Made by a program: the position numbers and the translations under genes
In this document: positions 38,810-47,216 of the stretch, piece after piece
Layout of the letters: each line of letters opens with the position of its first letter
Position numbering within the stretch: position 1 is the first letter of the stretch
NCBI RefSeq assembly: GCF_026409565.1
Contig: NZ_CP112881.1
Span: 1,163,501-1,227,500, forward strand
Reading direction: 5' to 3'
Origin: Sneathiella aquimaris
GTDB taxonomy: Bacteria; Pseudomonadota; Alphaproteobacteria; Sneathiellales; Sneathiellaceae
DNA: 64,000 nucleotides
Notes under the pieces: model-generated
What the model saw: only the letters and a program-made list of their open reading frames with translations
The model's database searches: none
Told to the model about the DNA's origin: nothing

Positions 38810-40459
38810 ATGGAACGCGAATCTATGGAATTTGATGTCGTAATTGTTGGCGGAGGACCGGCTGGTCTGTCTGCGGCGATAAAATTGCGGCAATTGAGCA
38901 TGGAAGCTGATATTGACATCAGTGTGTGCGTTCTGGAAAAGGGCTCTGAGATTGGCGCGCACATTTTGTCGGGCAATGTTTTTGAGCCACACGCGCTGGA
39001 AGAACTTTTTCCTGACTGGAAGGAAAAAGGCGCTCCGCTTAACACTCCGGTGAAATCAGAAAATTTCTATTTTTTGACAGAAGCAAGTGAGATTGCTTTT
39101 CCAAACTTCCTTTTGCCTAAGCAATTGCATAACAAGGGCAATTACATCATCAGCCTTGGAAATTTGTGTCGCTGGCTGGCCGAACAGGCTGAGGCGCTGG
39201 GTGTGGAGGTCTATCCTGGTTTTGCAGCAGCAGAGGTGTTGTATCATGAGGATGGCAGCGTTAAAGGTGTCGCAACCGGAGATATGGGGATCGGCCGCGA
39301 TGGCACGCCGAAACCGACCCACGAGCCGGGTATGGAACTGCATGCGAAATACACGCTTTTCGCGGAAGGGGTTCGCGGATCTCTTACCAAGACATTGTTT
39401 GAAAAATTTGACCTGCGCGAAAACTGTGACCCACAGTCCTTTGGGATCGGCATCAAAGAAATTTGGGAGCTGGACCCTTCACAACATCGCGAAGGACATG
39501 TTTTCCATACGGCGGGCTGGCCGATGGATATCAAGACCTATGGTGGTTCTTTCGTATATCACCTTGAAAATAATCAGGCTTATGTCGGCTATGTTGTCGC
39601 ACTCGATTATGAAAATCCTTATCTGTCACCGTATGACGAATTCCAGCGTTTCAAATCTCATCCAATGATGAAAGAAATGCTTAAAGGCGGCAAGCGGATT
39701 GCATATGGTGCCCGGGCGATTAATGAAGGGGGCCTTCAATCCGTTCCCGAGCTGGTATTCCCAGGCGGTGCGATTGTTGGTTGTTCAGCCGGTTTTGTGA
39801 ACGTGCCGAAGATCAAAGGATCTCATACGGCGATGAAAACAGGGATGATGGCTGCTGAAGCGATCATGGCTGAATTCAAGGAAAATGCAGAGACCCCTGC
39901 GAAGGTTCTGGAAACCTATCCAAAGCTGTTTAAAGATTCATGGGTATATAAAGAACTTTATGAAGTTCGAAATTCAAGGCCAGCCTTCCGGTGGGGTCTT
40001 CTTGCAGGAACACTTTATACAGGTATTTCACTGAAACTCTTTGGCGGTAGAGAGCCTTGGACCTTCAAGATCCATGATGATCATTCTGCGCTGAAAAAAG
40101 CAAAAGATTGCAAGAAAATTGAATACCCGAAATATGATGGTGTTTATACATTTGATAAACCCTCTTCTGTCTTCCTGTCCGCTACAAACCACGAGGAAGA
40201 CCAGCCCGTTCATTTGACGTTGAAGGATGACACGGTCCCGGTTCGTATTAATTATAATGAATATGCGGGCCCGGAACAGCGGTTCTGTCCAGCCGGTGTT
40301 TATGAGTATTTGACGGACGACGACGGCTCCAACCCTCGTCTGCAGATCAATGCTCAAAACTGCGTGCATTGTAAAACCTGCGATATCAAGGATCCAACCC
40401 AGAATATCAATTGGGTCGTCCCTGAAGGAGCGGGAGGACCAAATTACCCGAATATGTAA
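38810..40459 (+). CDS. Electron transfer flavoprotein-ubiquinone oxidoreductase
   Basis: Membrane-associated FAD/iron-sulfur enzyme (549 residues) that passes electrons from ETF, and hence from acyl-CoA dehydrogenases, to ubiquinone. The N-terminal FAD site is [17 protein letters not shown] (about 9-25), followed by [31 protein letters not shown] segment (about 320) completes the flavin site. The C-terminal [4Fe-4S] ligands are in [10 protein letters not shown] and [17 protein letters not shown], and the protein ends GGPNYPNM as expected. The ATG at 38810 has AGAGG upstream. The acyl-CoA dehydrogenase at 52.1 kb is a likely upstream electron donor via ETF. Confidence 0.97.
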   Translation: MERESMEFDVVIVGGGPAGLSAAIKLRQLSMEADIDISVCVLEKGSEIGAHILSGNVFEPHALEELFPDWKEKGAPLNTPVKSENFYFLTEASEIAFPNFLLPKQLHNKGNYIISLGNLCRWLAEQAEALGVEVYPGFAAAEVLYHEDGSVKGVATGDMGIGRDGTPKPTHEPGMELHAKYTLFAEGVRGSLTKTLFEKFDLRENCDPQSFGIGIKEIWELDPSQHREGHVFHTAGWPMDIKTYGGSFVYHLENNQAYVGYVVALDYENPYLSPYDEFQRFKSHPMMKEMLKGGKRIAYGARAINEGGLQSVPELVFPGGAIVGCSAGFVNVPKIKGSHTAMKTGMMAAEAIMAEFKENAETPAKVLETYPKLFKDSWVYKELYEVRNSRPAFRWGLLAGTLYTGISLKLFGGREPWTFKIHDDHSALKKAKDCKKIEYPKYDGVYTFDKPSSVFLSATNHEEDQPVHLTLKDDTVPVRINYNEYAGPEQRFCPAGVYEYLTDDDGSNPRLQINAQNCVHCKTCDIKDPTQNINWVVPEGAGGPNYPNM

Positions 40460-40507
40460 GATATTAACCGCTTACATATTGAAATCGCTCCTCATAACAT
40501 CCTATTT

Positions 40508-40576
40508 CTGTTACCTGGATATCAAAAATAAGTTAGTGTCTTATCGCTAAAAGTAGAGATAGTATCCGGGTAACAG
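40508..40576 (+). repeat. 14-bp inverted repeat in the leader of the TPR lipoprotein gene
   Basis: CTGTTACCTGGATA (40508-40521) and TATCCGGGTAACAG (40563-40576) are reverse complements apart from one position that would be a G-U wobble in RNA. The right arm ends at the AGAGGT ribosome site of the next gene, so the folded mRNA could hide or expose it. It could also terminate ETF-QO transcription inefficiently; no T-tract follows. Confidence 0.55.
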
Positions 40577-40587
40577 AGGTATTTTGA

Positions 40588-42348
40588 ATGAAAAAACAGA
40601 CATCACGACGCTTTGTATCCCTATTGACCGGATCGGTCTTTCTTGTCTCGCTTGGGGCGTGTGCAGGGACGGGCTCGGGTGCTGGTAGTGAAACCTTACC
40701 ATTTTCTTTTCAGGATGACGGGGGGATCGCCGATCCTTATCCTTCATCTTTCGCCGGTCAGTATCTGGCAGGCCGACAAGCCTTTCGAGAGAAAAATTCT
40801 GAAGAAGCTGCCAAATATTTTGATCAGGTTCTGGAACAGTATCCGGAAGACGGGTTTATTCTACAAAATACGTTTCAGGTAGCGCTTGCCAACGGCGATA
40901 TGGAGAAAGCATTATTGCTTGCCCGGGACATTACAGCGCAAAATGCCAACGACGACGGCGCTGCGCGCCTTATCCTTGCTATTGACGAAATCCGGTCCCG
41001 CAATTTTCTGAAAGCCGGCGAGCATTTGTCGAAGACCCGTGCAGCCGGGTTCAATATCCTTATCCGCCCTGTTCTTGGCGCCTGGGTCAAGTTGGGTCAG
41101 GGGCAAAAAGAAGCAGCTTACAAAGCGCTGGATGAACTTGACAATTATGATGGCTTTAAAGCCTTGAAATCCTATCATTTGGCATTATTGGCGCATGTGT
41201 CCGGGGACCGCGAAGAAGCCCAAAAACAGTTTGAAGCGGCGTATTCCGGGCCCGCCGGGCGCGCCGTTCGGTTTGTGCAGTCCTACGGTCGTTTCCTGAT
41301 GGAACAGTCGGATAAAGAAGCAGCCCTGAAGATTATTTCGGACTATCAAAAACAGTTCCCGCTCAGTCCAACGGCAAACCGCCTGTTGGAAGATCTGACG
41401 AAAAACAACAATGTCGAGCCAGTATTGAACAACCCCATCGATGGCGCAGCAGAGGCCTTGTACAGTTCGGCGACGATCGTAAGTCAAGAACGGGTGCGTA
41501 GCGTCGCCGCGACATATGCCTATTTCTCCTTGATGTTGCGTCCGGACCTGGTGGAAGCAAAGGCGTTGCTCGCTGAAATCGCGGAGGACGAGCAAAAATG
41601 GGAGAAAGCGCTTTCTTTCTATCAAGCGATCCCGGAAGGCTCACCGTATACACTCAACGCTCGTATCCGATCCGCGTGGATTGCGCACCGGCTGGGAGAA
41701 ACGGACCGAGCTGTTTCCCGGTTGGAACGACTGGCAAAAGACAACCCGGATAATATTGAGCCACTGGTGGTTCTGGCGGACTTGAACCGAGATGTAAAAA
41801 ATTGGCGCCGGGCTGCGAGTGCCTATGGCCGCGCGATTGATAATATTGGCGAAGCAAAAAGCAGGTTATGGTCTTTGTTATATGCCCGTGGCATCGCTTT
41901 TGAACGCCTGAATGAATGGAATAATGCGGAGGCAGATCTGGTGAAGGCGCTTGAGCTCCGCCCAGATCATCCGCAAATTTTGAACTATCTCGGATATTCT
42001 TGGGCTGACCGTGGTGAAAATCTGGAAGAAGCCAGGAAAATGTTGACGAAGGCCGTCTCGTTGCGCCCTCGGGATGGCTATATTGTTGATAGTCTGGGAT
42101 GGCTGTATTACCGGATCGGTGACTATGAAAATGCAGCGTTGCAACTGGAAAAAGCCGTGGCCCTTCAGCCGGAAGACCCGACAATAAATGATCATTTGGG
42201 CGACGCTTACTGGCAGGTTGGCCGGTATAAAGAAGCACGATATCAGTGGCAGCGGTCTTTATGGCTGGATCCGGAAGAAAAGTTGATCCCGATTATTGAA
42301 GATAAACTGAAAAATGGCTTACCTAAGGGGAATGGCACAGGTCAATGA
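40588..42348 (+). CDS. TPR-repeat lipoprotein
   Basis: A 586-residue lipoprotein: basic N-terminus, hydrophobic core and lipobox SLGAC (about 21-25). The mature protein is almost entirely tetratricopeptide repeats, clearest near the C-terminus (ILNYLGYSWADRGENLEEA, YIVDSLGWLYYRIGDYENA, TINDHLGDAYWQVGRYKEA). It probably serves as a periplasmic scaffold. The same TPR-lipoprotein/ispE order occurs in other alphaproteobacteria. Its stop overlaps the ispE start (ATGA). Confidence 0.9.
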   Translation: MKKQTSRRFVSLLTGSVFLVSLGACAGTGSGAGSETLPFSFQDDGGIADPYPSSFAGQYLAGRQAFREKNSEEAAKYFDQVLEQYPEDGFILQNTFQVALANGDMEKALLLARDITAQNANDDGAARLILAIDEIRSRNFLKAGEHLSKTRAAGFNILIRPVLGAWVKLGQGQKEAAYKALDELDNYDGFKALKSYHLALLAHVSGDREEAQKQFEAAYSGPAGRAVRFVQSYGRFLMEQSDKEAALKIISDYQKQFPLSPTANRLLEDLTKNNNVEPVLNNPIDGAAEALYSSATIVSQERVRSVAATYAYFSLMLRPDLVEAKALLAEIAEDEQKWEKALSFYQAIPEGSPYTLNARIRSAWIAHRLGETDRAVSRLERLAKDNPDNIEPLVVLADLNRDVKNWRRAASAYGRAIDNIGEAKSRLWSLLYARGIAFERLNEWNNAEADLVKALELRPDHPQILNYLGYSWADRGENLEEARKMLTKAVSLRPRDGYIVDSLGWLYYRIGDYENAALQLEKAVALQPEDPTINDHLGDAYWQVGRYKEARYQWQRSLWLDPEEKLIPIIEDKLKNGLPKGNGTGQ

Positions 42349-43226
42349 AGCGGGTCGCCTATGCTCCTCCGAAGGTTAATCTGTTCCTGCATGTGACGGG
42401 GAAACGGCCCGATGGATACCATTTTCTGGAGAGCCTTGTCTGTTTTCCAAGGGGTGGGGACGAGCTCACTCTTACAGAAGATGAGTCACAGCTTCAATTG
42501 TTTGAAACAGGGCCTTATGCTGCGCAGACAGGGTGCCAGTCTCGCAATCTTGTGATGCGGGCGGCGGATCTGTTGAAACGAAAATATTCAGTACCAACCG
42601 GAGCGCGTTTTCTTTTGCAGAAGAATTTACCGGTTGCGTCCGGCATTGGCGGTGGGTCAGCTGATGCCGCGGCGGCGTTATTACTTCTCAATGAAGCCTG
42701 GGGCTTGAATTTGTCAAAGGAGACGCTGGGCGAAATTGGCCTGACGCTTGGTGCCGATGTACCGGTATGTCTTTTGCAGCAGACCGCAATGATGCGCGGA
42801 ATAGGGGAGCAGGTTACCCCGGTAGCCAACGGGCCAGCCTGTTCCATTCTTCTTGTTAATCCCGGAATATCGATTTCAACGCCCGATATTTTTAACGCGC
42901 TAACGCTCTCTGGTAACACTTCTGATTGTCCTGGTTTTGAAGATCTGGATTTCGAGCAATTTATCGAGGCGCTTCGTGCGTGTAGAAATGACCTTCAATC
43001 CGTGGCCGTTGATCTGGCACCTGACATTCAGACTGTTCTGAATAAAATAAACGACACGGAGGGGTGCCATCTTGCGCGCATGAGTGGCAGCGGGGCAACC
43101 TGTTTCGGGCTTTACAAGACAGTGCCTGAAGCGGAAAAGGCACGCGCGGAACTTTTGGGCAGCAATCCAGCCTGGTGGGCGCTGGCCTCTCATTTCCCAC
43201 ATCAGGACCACCCTGATGACCAGTAG
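42345..43226 (+). CDS. ispE: 4-diphosphocytidyl-2-C-methyl-D-erythritol kinase
   Basis: GHMP-family kinase of the MEP pathway (293 residues). N-terminal APPKVNLFLHVTGKRPDGYHFLES, ATP-binding LPVASGIGGGSADAAAALLLLN (about 97-118) and C-terminal ARMSGSGATCFGLY are hallmark motifs. It shares the ATGA overlap with the TPR lipoprotein gene and overlaps the next gene by 11 bp, so the three form an operon. Confidence 0.96.
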   Translation: MKRVAYAPPKVNLFLHVTGKRPDGYHFLESLVCFPRGGDELTLTEDESQLQLFETGPYAAQTGCQSRNLVMRAADLLKRKYSVPTGARFLLQKNLPVASGIGGGSADAAAALLLLNEAWGLNLSKETLGEIGLTLGADVPVCLLQQTAMMRGIGEQVTPVANGPACSILLVNPGISISTPDIFNALTLSGNTSDCPGFEDLDFEQFIEALRACRNDLQSVAVDLAPDIQTVLNKINDTEGCHLARMSGSGATCFGLYKTVPEAEKARAELLGSNPAWWALASHFPHQDHPDDQ

Positions 43227-44049
43227 GCATTTGAGGCGCTTGTCCGCAATTTTTGGCCTGTTTGCACTGCTACTGGCAACGGCCTCCTGTTCCTCACCTG
43301 CAGATCCACCCCGTGCAAATGTACCGCAATTCAAAGCGCCCGTTACCTCTGATCTGGAACGGATCTGGCAAAATGCCGTCGTGGCGGTGCCTGTTCGCGG
43401 AACAACGGGTTCAATGGTGACGACCAATCGGGGCCGGGCCGGGCCGCCTCAAGGTCTGGCTGGAGTGGGGCCGGATATCCGATGGCCGATCATTGTTGTT
43501 GTGCAGGCCTGCGGGTTGCCTGACCCGCTTGAATTAATGCGCGCGATGGCAGAACAGGGCTATGTCGTCCTCTCTCCCGCCTCAAATTCGCGGTTTTTTA
43601 ATCCGTTGGACTGTCAGCCCGTCGCATCTGTGCACGATCGGGCGGAAGCGACACTGGATGAGCGACGGCTGGAGATCAGATATGTTCTGAAACAGTTGTC
43701 AAAGCAGTCGTGGATAGATCCTGCCAATGTTTTCCTTGTTGGTCTGCACGATGGTGCGGCGGCAGTGGCCCGCTATACTGGCCAAGACGTGAAAGCCCGA
43801 ATTCTTGCGGAATGGGACTGTCAGGGAAGCGGCAAGGTAAATGGCGTTGCCCACGCGGAACAGTCGCCAATTTTCGCCGTCACATCCGCACGAACACAAA
43901 CATTTGGTGGGGATTGCAGTCGGTTTTTTGCCCCAGCGGAGGAAAGCGTTGTCCTATCCATGCCTCAGAAATACGCCAACAATATCCTTCTGGAGCCGAT
44001 TGTTTACACGCAGTTTCTCCGTTTTCTGGACCGCCAACTTTTTAAATGA
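43216..44049 (+). CDS. Putative lipoprotein, alpha/beta-hydrolase-like, unknown function
   Basis: A 277-residue exported protein with a lipoprotein-type signal (hydrophobic FGLFALLLATASC, Cys at about 23). The body looks like a diverged dienelactone-hydrolase-like alpha/beta fold: a strand followed by GLPDPLELMRAMAEQGYVVLSPASNSRFF, a helix after it, and VFLVGLHDGAAAVARYTG where the nucleophile elbow (G-x-S-x-G in true hydrolases) reads GLHDGAA and lacks Ser. It is therefore probably not a standard hydrolase. ATG at 43216 inside the ispE 3' end. Confidence 0.7.
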   Translation: MTSRHLRRLSAIFGLFALLLATASCSSPADPPRANVPQFKAPVTSDLERIWQNAVVAVPVRGTTGSMVTTNRGRAGPPQGLAGVGPDIRWPIIVVVQACGLPDPLELMRAMAEQGYVVLSPASNSRFFNPLDCQPVASVHDRAEATLDERRLEIRYVLKQLSKQSWIDPANVFLVGLHDGAAAVARYTGQDVKARILAEWDCQGSGKVNGVAHAEQSPIFAVTSARTQTFGGDCSRFFAPAEESVVLSMPQKYANNILLEPIVYTQFLRFLDRQLFK

Positions 44050-44070
44050 CACGGGATTGTCATTTTTTTT
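44045..44070 (+). terminator. Rho-independent terminator of the TPR-ispE-lipoprotein operon
   Basis: Seven-base-pair stem AATGACA / TGTCATT with a six-base loop, then T-run, overlapping the stop codon of the lipoprotein gene. Confidence 0.85.
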
Positions 44071-44121
44071 AAATTTAGGCTTGAGATTACCGAACTTCTT
44101 GGATAGAAAGAGGCCTCTCGT

Positions 44122-44196
44122 TGGGGTGTAGCCAAGCGGTAAGGCACCGGTTTTTGGTATCGGCATGCGCAGGTTCGAATCCTGCCACCCCAGCCA
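44122..44196 (+). tRNA. tRNA-Gln (anticodon TTG)
   Basis: Complete cloverleaf with encoded CCA. The acceptor stem is TGGGGTG / CACCCCA, the D-arm GCC...GGC, the anticodon stem CCGGT / ATCGG with loop TTTTGGT and anticodon TTG at 44154-44156, and the T-arm GCAGG-TTCGAAT-CCTGC. The last 17 nt lie within the left copy of the 39-bp direct repeat that bounds the downstream island, so the gene is intact and has served as an integration site. Confidence 0.96.
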
Positions 44197-44218
44197 CTCA
44201 CTTTTCCCTTGAAAATTT
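44180..44218. repeat. Left attachment-site copy (attL/attR) of the tRNA-Gln island
   Basis: A 39-bp sequence beginning TCCTGCCACCCCAGCCACTC and ending CCTTGAAAATTT; it matches 47178-47216 at 38 of 39 positions. It starts in the T-arm and runs 22 bp past the tRNA 3' end. Confidence 0.85.
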
Positions 44219-44361
44219 GACCTTCAGAACGACACGGATAACTCCTTGCTTCAATTTTAAACTGCAAGGTGTCTATAAATCTAGGGGCATCTCATTGAGT
44301 TGTATGTTGAGTTGTTCATGGTGTGAGAGGCTAAGGCAGTTCCCCAGCCCCTCAGTCTGGT

Positions 44362-44685
44362 TTAGGAAATGACCGTCAAGCCTGCTGTCGTCTCTTTCCC
44401 ATTACCTTCACGGCCTGCTCCACCACCTGTCATGCGGTCGGTAGCTTCAACTTCATAATCCAGAATGATATGTGTCTTGCCTACCCAGAATTCCTTGGTG
44501 TGATAGCAGATGTCATCCCTGTCAAAGCATGGCCTTAGACCAGAGAACTCAACATCAAACCAAGTCCTGCCTCGAATGTGACCCCCTCGCTCTACATAGC
44601 AGTCCACTGGGAAGAAACGGCGCAAACGCTTTAAGCTACTCATCATGTACTTGTTATCCTTTTGTCCATGGTTGTTAATCGACAA
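44362..44685 (-). CDS. Hypothetical protein inside the tRNA-Gln island
   Basis: A 107-residue frame, alternatively starting at residue 14 or 15. It is basic at the N-terminus (SSLKRLRRFFPVDCYVERGGH) with strand-like segments after it (RTWFDVEFSGL, WVGKTHIILDYEVEA). No recognised domain. It lies 206 bp downstream of the tcmP stop on the same strand. It may be a real island gene or a fragment; codon use gives no strong indication. Confidence 0.4.
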   Translation of the reverse strand: MSINNHGQKDNKYMMSSLKRLRRFFPVDCYVERGGHIRGRTWFDVEFSGLRPCFDRDDICYHTKEFWVGKTHIILDYEVEATDRMTGGGAGREGNGKETTAGLTVIS

Positions 44686-44890
44686 GAGGAATCATTTCAG
44701 AATAACAGTGGGTTAACAAGTAAAATTCAAACCCTCTAATATAGTTGACTGAGCGGAACTATTATTTGAGAGCCTGCCTCGCCTTGAGCGATACCAAGCT
44801 TGCACATAGTTGACGCTGAGGAACGAGTTTTAGGGGCTGCTGAAGGGGGCACTGTTGTTAACGTGCAACACCAGCAGTGCTGGCATTATA

Positions 44891-46138
44891 TTACTTTTTT
44901 GGAAAGCCTAACAGGGAGTAAAAGCTCGTTTGTCCTTTTAGCTTTAATGTGTCTGTAGGCTTGATGGTGTTGGGTTTTCTGCGCTCTCTACCCGCCTCAG
45001 TCAATACTTCAACATCAGGGTTTTCTATCATCATTTCATGAATGTCGTCACTGTGCGCCGCCGTTTCGCTGTAAGCGGTTTTGTAGAAGTCTTCAATGGA
45101 TAGCACGTCTCCTGCATCAGAAATCACTCTCGGAATGTCATCGTATAACTCTTCTTTTGAGGAATCCCGTGCAGACTGATTGAAAAGAAATAGCTGCCCT
45201 TCCTTTGAAGGATCGTATGATAACATCTTTAGTCCCGATCTTCCGAAGTGAGCCTGTGCATTTTCATTTTCGTATAGAACATTGTTATAAACCTGCCTTG
45301 CGCGATGAGCGTTAGCAAAGTGCATTAGCCAATATTGCCAGCCATGTGGGTTGTTAATAGAGAAGGGGCTGACATATGGTGCACAGGCTTTTAAGTATTC
45401 AAACACAAGCTGTTCAGTTTTTCCCAGCCAATCAGGTTTGCTAATTACTCCGTCGCTAGACTGTAGCAAATCCTGAATTTGTGCCTTCACATTATCCTCT
45501 AACGGAACTGCATTGTTTTCATTGGAGGGAGACAAATATGTCAGAAGGCTTTTAATCATAAATGTTAAAATGATTTCTGCTGACTTCCACGAAGTCATGA
45601 TGTCCCGTAGGATGGTTGTCTTAATCTGGGAATATCCGCACTGGTCCAAGTTGAACAGAACGTTACTGCACCGTGCAGCTGTCAAGCGTTGCTTGATTTC
45701 GGGGTAGACATCCTCAAACTTTGAATGAAAATACTCTACATGGATATTCAGGTTAGGGTTTTCAGCTACTATCCCAGCAAGGTAAGGCGCTACGTTTACT
45801 TTCAAATGCTGAATTGCTGTTGGATCTGCATCATTTAACATGAGCAGGCATTCAATGAATATTGGCTTCATACCCTTATCAGTTCTACTGAGATTTATCT
45901 CTTGAACGACTTCATTGAGAGTGTGAATGAAAATGAGAGGGGAACCAAACTCACCACATGAGTACTGACCTGCGCCTGAAAAGCCATCAACTATTGCTAG
46001 GCGAAATTTCTCCATTTGAGGGATTTTGCAACGTGTGATTAAGTATTGCCTAAAATACTCTTTCAGGATTTCATGCTTTTTCTTGGTGTGGTCTTCTAGT
46101 TTAGCGCCGTTATCCCAATCGTATTCTTTCTTAGCCAA
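44891..46138 (-). CDS. tcmP: Three-Cys-motif partner protein TcmP
   Basis: A 415-residue protein recognised as TcmP. The N-terminus YDWDNGAKLEDHTKKKHEIL is followed by LAIVDGFSGAGQYS (about 48-60), which looks like the D-x-F-x-G-x-G of a SAM-dependent methyltransferase motif I, then GSPLIFI; NVLFNLDQCGYSQI (about 165) matches the family's 'LDPxG' region. TcmP proteins occur with phage Gp37/Gp68 (DUF5131) proteins, exactly the gene 20 bp upstream here. Their biochemical function is not established; nucleic-acid modification or defence is an inference. The start is a TTG with AGG 8 bp upstream. Confidence 0.85.
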   Translation of the reverse strand: MAKKEYDWDNGAKLEDHTKKKHEILKEYFRQYLITRCKIPQMEKFRLAIVDGFSGAGQYSCGEFGSPLIFIHTLNEVVQEINLSRTDKGMKPIFIECLLMLNDADPTAIQHLKVNVAPYLAGIVAENPNLNIHVEYFHSKFEDVYPEIKQRLTAARCSNVLFNLDQCGYSQIKTTILRDIMTSWKSAEIILTFMIKSLLTYLSPSNENNAVPLEDNVKAQIQDLLQSSDGVISKPDWLGKTEQLVFEYLKACAPYVSPFSINNPHGWQYWLMHFANAHRARQVYNNVLYENENAQAHFGRSGLKMLSYDPSKEGQLFLFNQSARDSSKEELYDDIPRVISDAGDVLSIEDFYKTAYSETAAHSDDIHEMMIENPDVEVLTEAGRERRKPNTIKPTDTLKLKGQTSFYSLLGFPKK

Positions 46139-46158
46139 ATGTTACCTATCTGCATTTC

Positions 46159-46950
46159 TCAAAGGGTTAAATTTAGTTCGGGCATCTCGTCCCAAGTTCT
46201 ACCTCTATACTCGCGTCCATTAGCCTTTTTTGACCTTTTCTGATTATCTTTGCCCCACGTTCCCCACTGTTTGAAAAAGAAGGCCGTGCCAAATTGTGAA
46301 CATTGCTCATGGATTTCATCTATCCATTCTTCTTTTATGGGTCGTGCACTGCTGCCACTTTCGCCGCCAACGATTGCCCAATGTATATCCGATAGATTAA
46401 CACTGCCTACGGCACCAATTAGTGGTTCGAATGAAATAAATCTAATCGTTGCAGGTGTTTCGCGCAAGTAATCAATTCTCTCCTTGGTTTCGTGGTTCTC
46501 TACACTGGTTCCTAGCCAAACATTGGCAAGTGTCGGTAGAGCCTGCTCAGCGATTACCTCAGCCATCCTGTCTGGACGTTTCGTTAGGATTTGATAATTG
46601 TGGTGAGGTGTGTCCGCCATAACGTTCCATACAGAGCAGATAAACTCATCGTCCACATCTGGGTGAAACAGATCGCTCATTGAATTTACGAATATCTTTC
46701 TAGGCTTCTTCCATTTGTATGGTATCTGAAGGGAGGCATTGTCTTGTTTTATTTTGCCATTCCAGACAGTTCGTTTACCAGTCTTGCGGGTAAGGCCAGC
46801 ATATTTCTTGACACCCATTGCTTCCAGCCTTTTAGCCATTAGCATTGCATAACAATTAGTGCAGCCAGCACTTGCTAATGAGCACCCAGCAACCGGATTC
46901 CATGTGGCATCAGTCCACTCTATTTGAGATTCAGCCAAAACCAGCCCCAT
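46159..46950 (-). CDS. Phage Gp37/Gp68 family (DUF5131) three-Cys-motif protein
   Basis: A 263-residue protein of the Gp37/Gp68 family. It has the N-terminal IEWTDATWNPVAGC leading into the three-Cys motif Cys23-x6-Cys30-x2-Cys33-Tyr (GCSLASAGCTNCYA), followed by KRTVWNGKI, KKPRKIFVNSMSDLFHPDV and NYQILTKRPDRM, all family hallmarks. The cysteine spacing suggests a metal or iron-sulfur site like that of radical SAM-related photolyase-like enzymes, but this is not proven. The pair with TcmP, 20 bp downstream, forms a two-gene operon. The family is common on phages and genomic islands. Confidence 0.9.
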   Translation of the reverse strand: MGLVLAESQIEWTDATWNPVAGCSLASAGCTNCYAMLMAKRLEAMGVKKYAGLTRKTGKRTVWNGKIKQDNASLQIPYKWKKPRKIFVNSMSDLFHPDVDDEFICSVWNVMADTPHHNYQILTKRPDRMAEVIAEQALPTLANVWLGTSVENHETKERIDYLRETPATIRFISFEPLIGAVGSVNLSDIHWAIVGGESGSSARPIKEEWIDEIHEQCSQFGTAFFFKQWGTWGKDNQKRSKKANGREYRGRTWDEMPELNLTL

Positions 46951-47073
46951 ACAATTTTTAATTAGTCGTAAATTATCATGCTGTTAGAAAAAGCCAATAA
47001 CTCATTTGTTCACTTTTTGTTCTTATTGTCAAGAGTTCTATGGACAACTTATATGGCTAAACACCTTGCCTAC

Positions 47074-47095
47074 TGGTTACACGATGGTTACACAT
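47074..47095. repeat. Tandem 11-bp repeat at the right end of the island
   Basis: TGGTTACACGA followed directly by TGGTTACACAT, 83 bp inside the right attachment copy. Short tandem repeats near one end of an integrated element can be integrase or excisionase binding sites; the function here is an inference. Confidence 0.5.
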
Positions 47096-47177
47096 TTGGC
47101 TCCTGTCGGAGTTCGGAACGTGAACAGAAAGCGCAGTATTCTGGGGATCAACGCCTTGGGTGAAATTTGAGTGGGGT

Positions 47178-47216
47178 TCCTGCCACCCCAGCCACTCACT
47201 TTTTCCTTGAAAATTT
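47178..47216. repeat. Right attachment-site copy of the tRNA-Gln island
   Basis: 39 bp matching 44180-44218 with one mismatch (C to T near the middle of the T-tract). It duplicates the last 17 nt of the tRNA but not the rest of the gene. The two copies start 2998 bp apart. Confidence 0.85.

Larger units (their letters stand above)
44197..47177. mobile_element. Small genomic island inserted at tRNA-Gln
   Basis: About 3 kb between the tRNA and the second copy of the attachment repeat. The DNA is visibly more A+T-rich than its surroundings. It contains, all on the minus strand, a small unknown ORF, a TcmP-like gene and a DUF5131 gene. Non-coding stretches at 44219-44361 and 44686-44890 show only a CCAGCA-G-TGCTGG palindrome (about 44868-44882). 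The right end (46951-47177) holds a TTGACA-like -35 on the minus strand (47027-47032, weak -10) and a tandem 11-bp repeat. I see no integrase, transposase or toxin-antitoxin gene, so the island needs an enzyme in trans or is a decayed remnant. Confidence 0.78.

Noticed and set aside
41654-42238. 194-codon antisense frame in the TPR lipoprotein gene
   Set aside because: Low-complexity shadow of repeated TPR codons.
46978-47163. 61-codon plus frame at the right end of the island, considered as an integrase remnant
   Set aside because: No recombinase motif could be seen; it spans the tandem repeat and is more likely non-coding.
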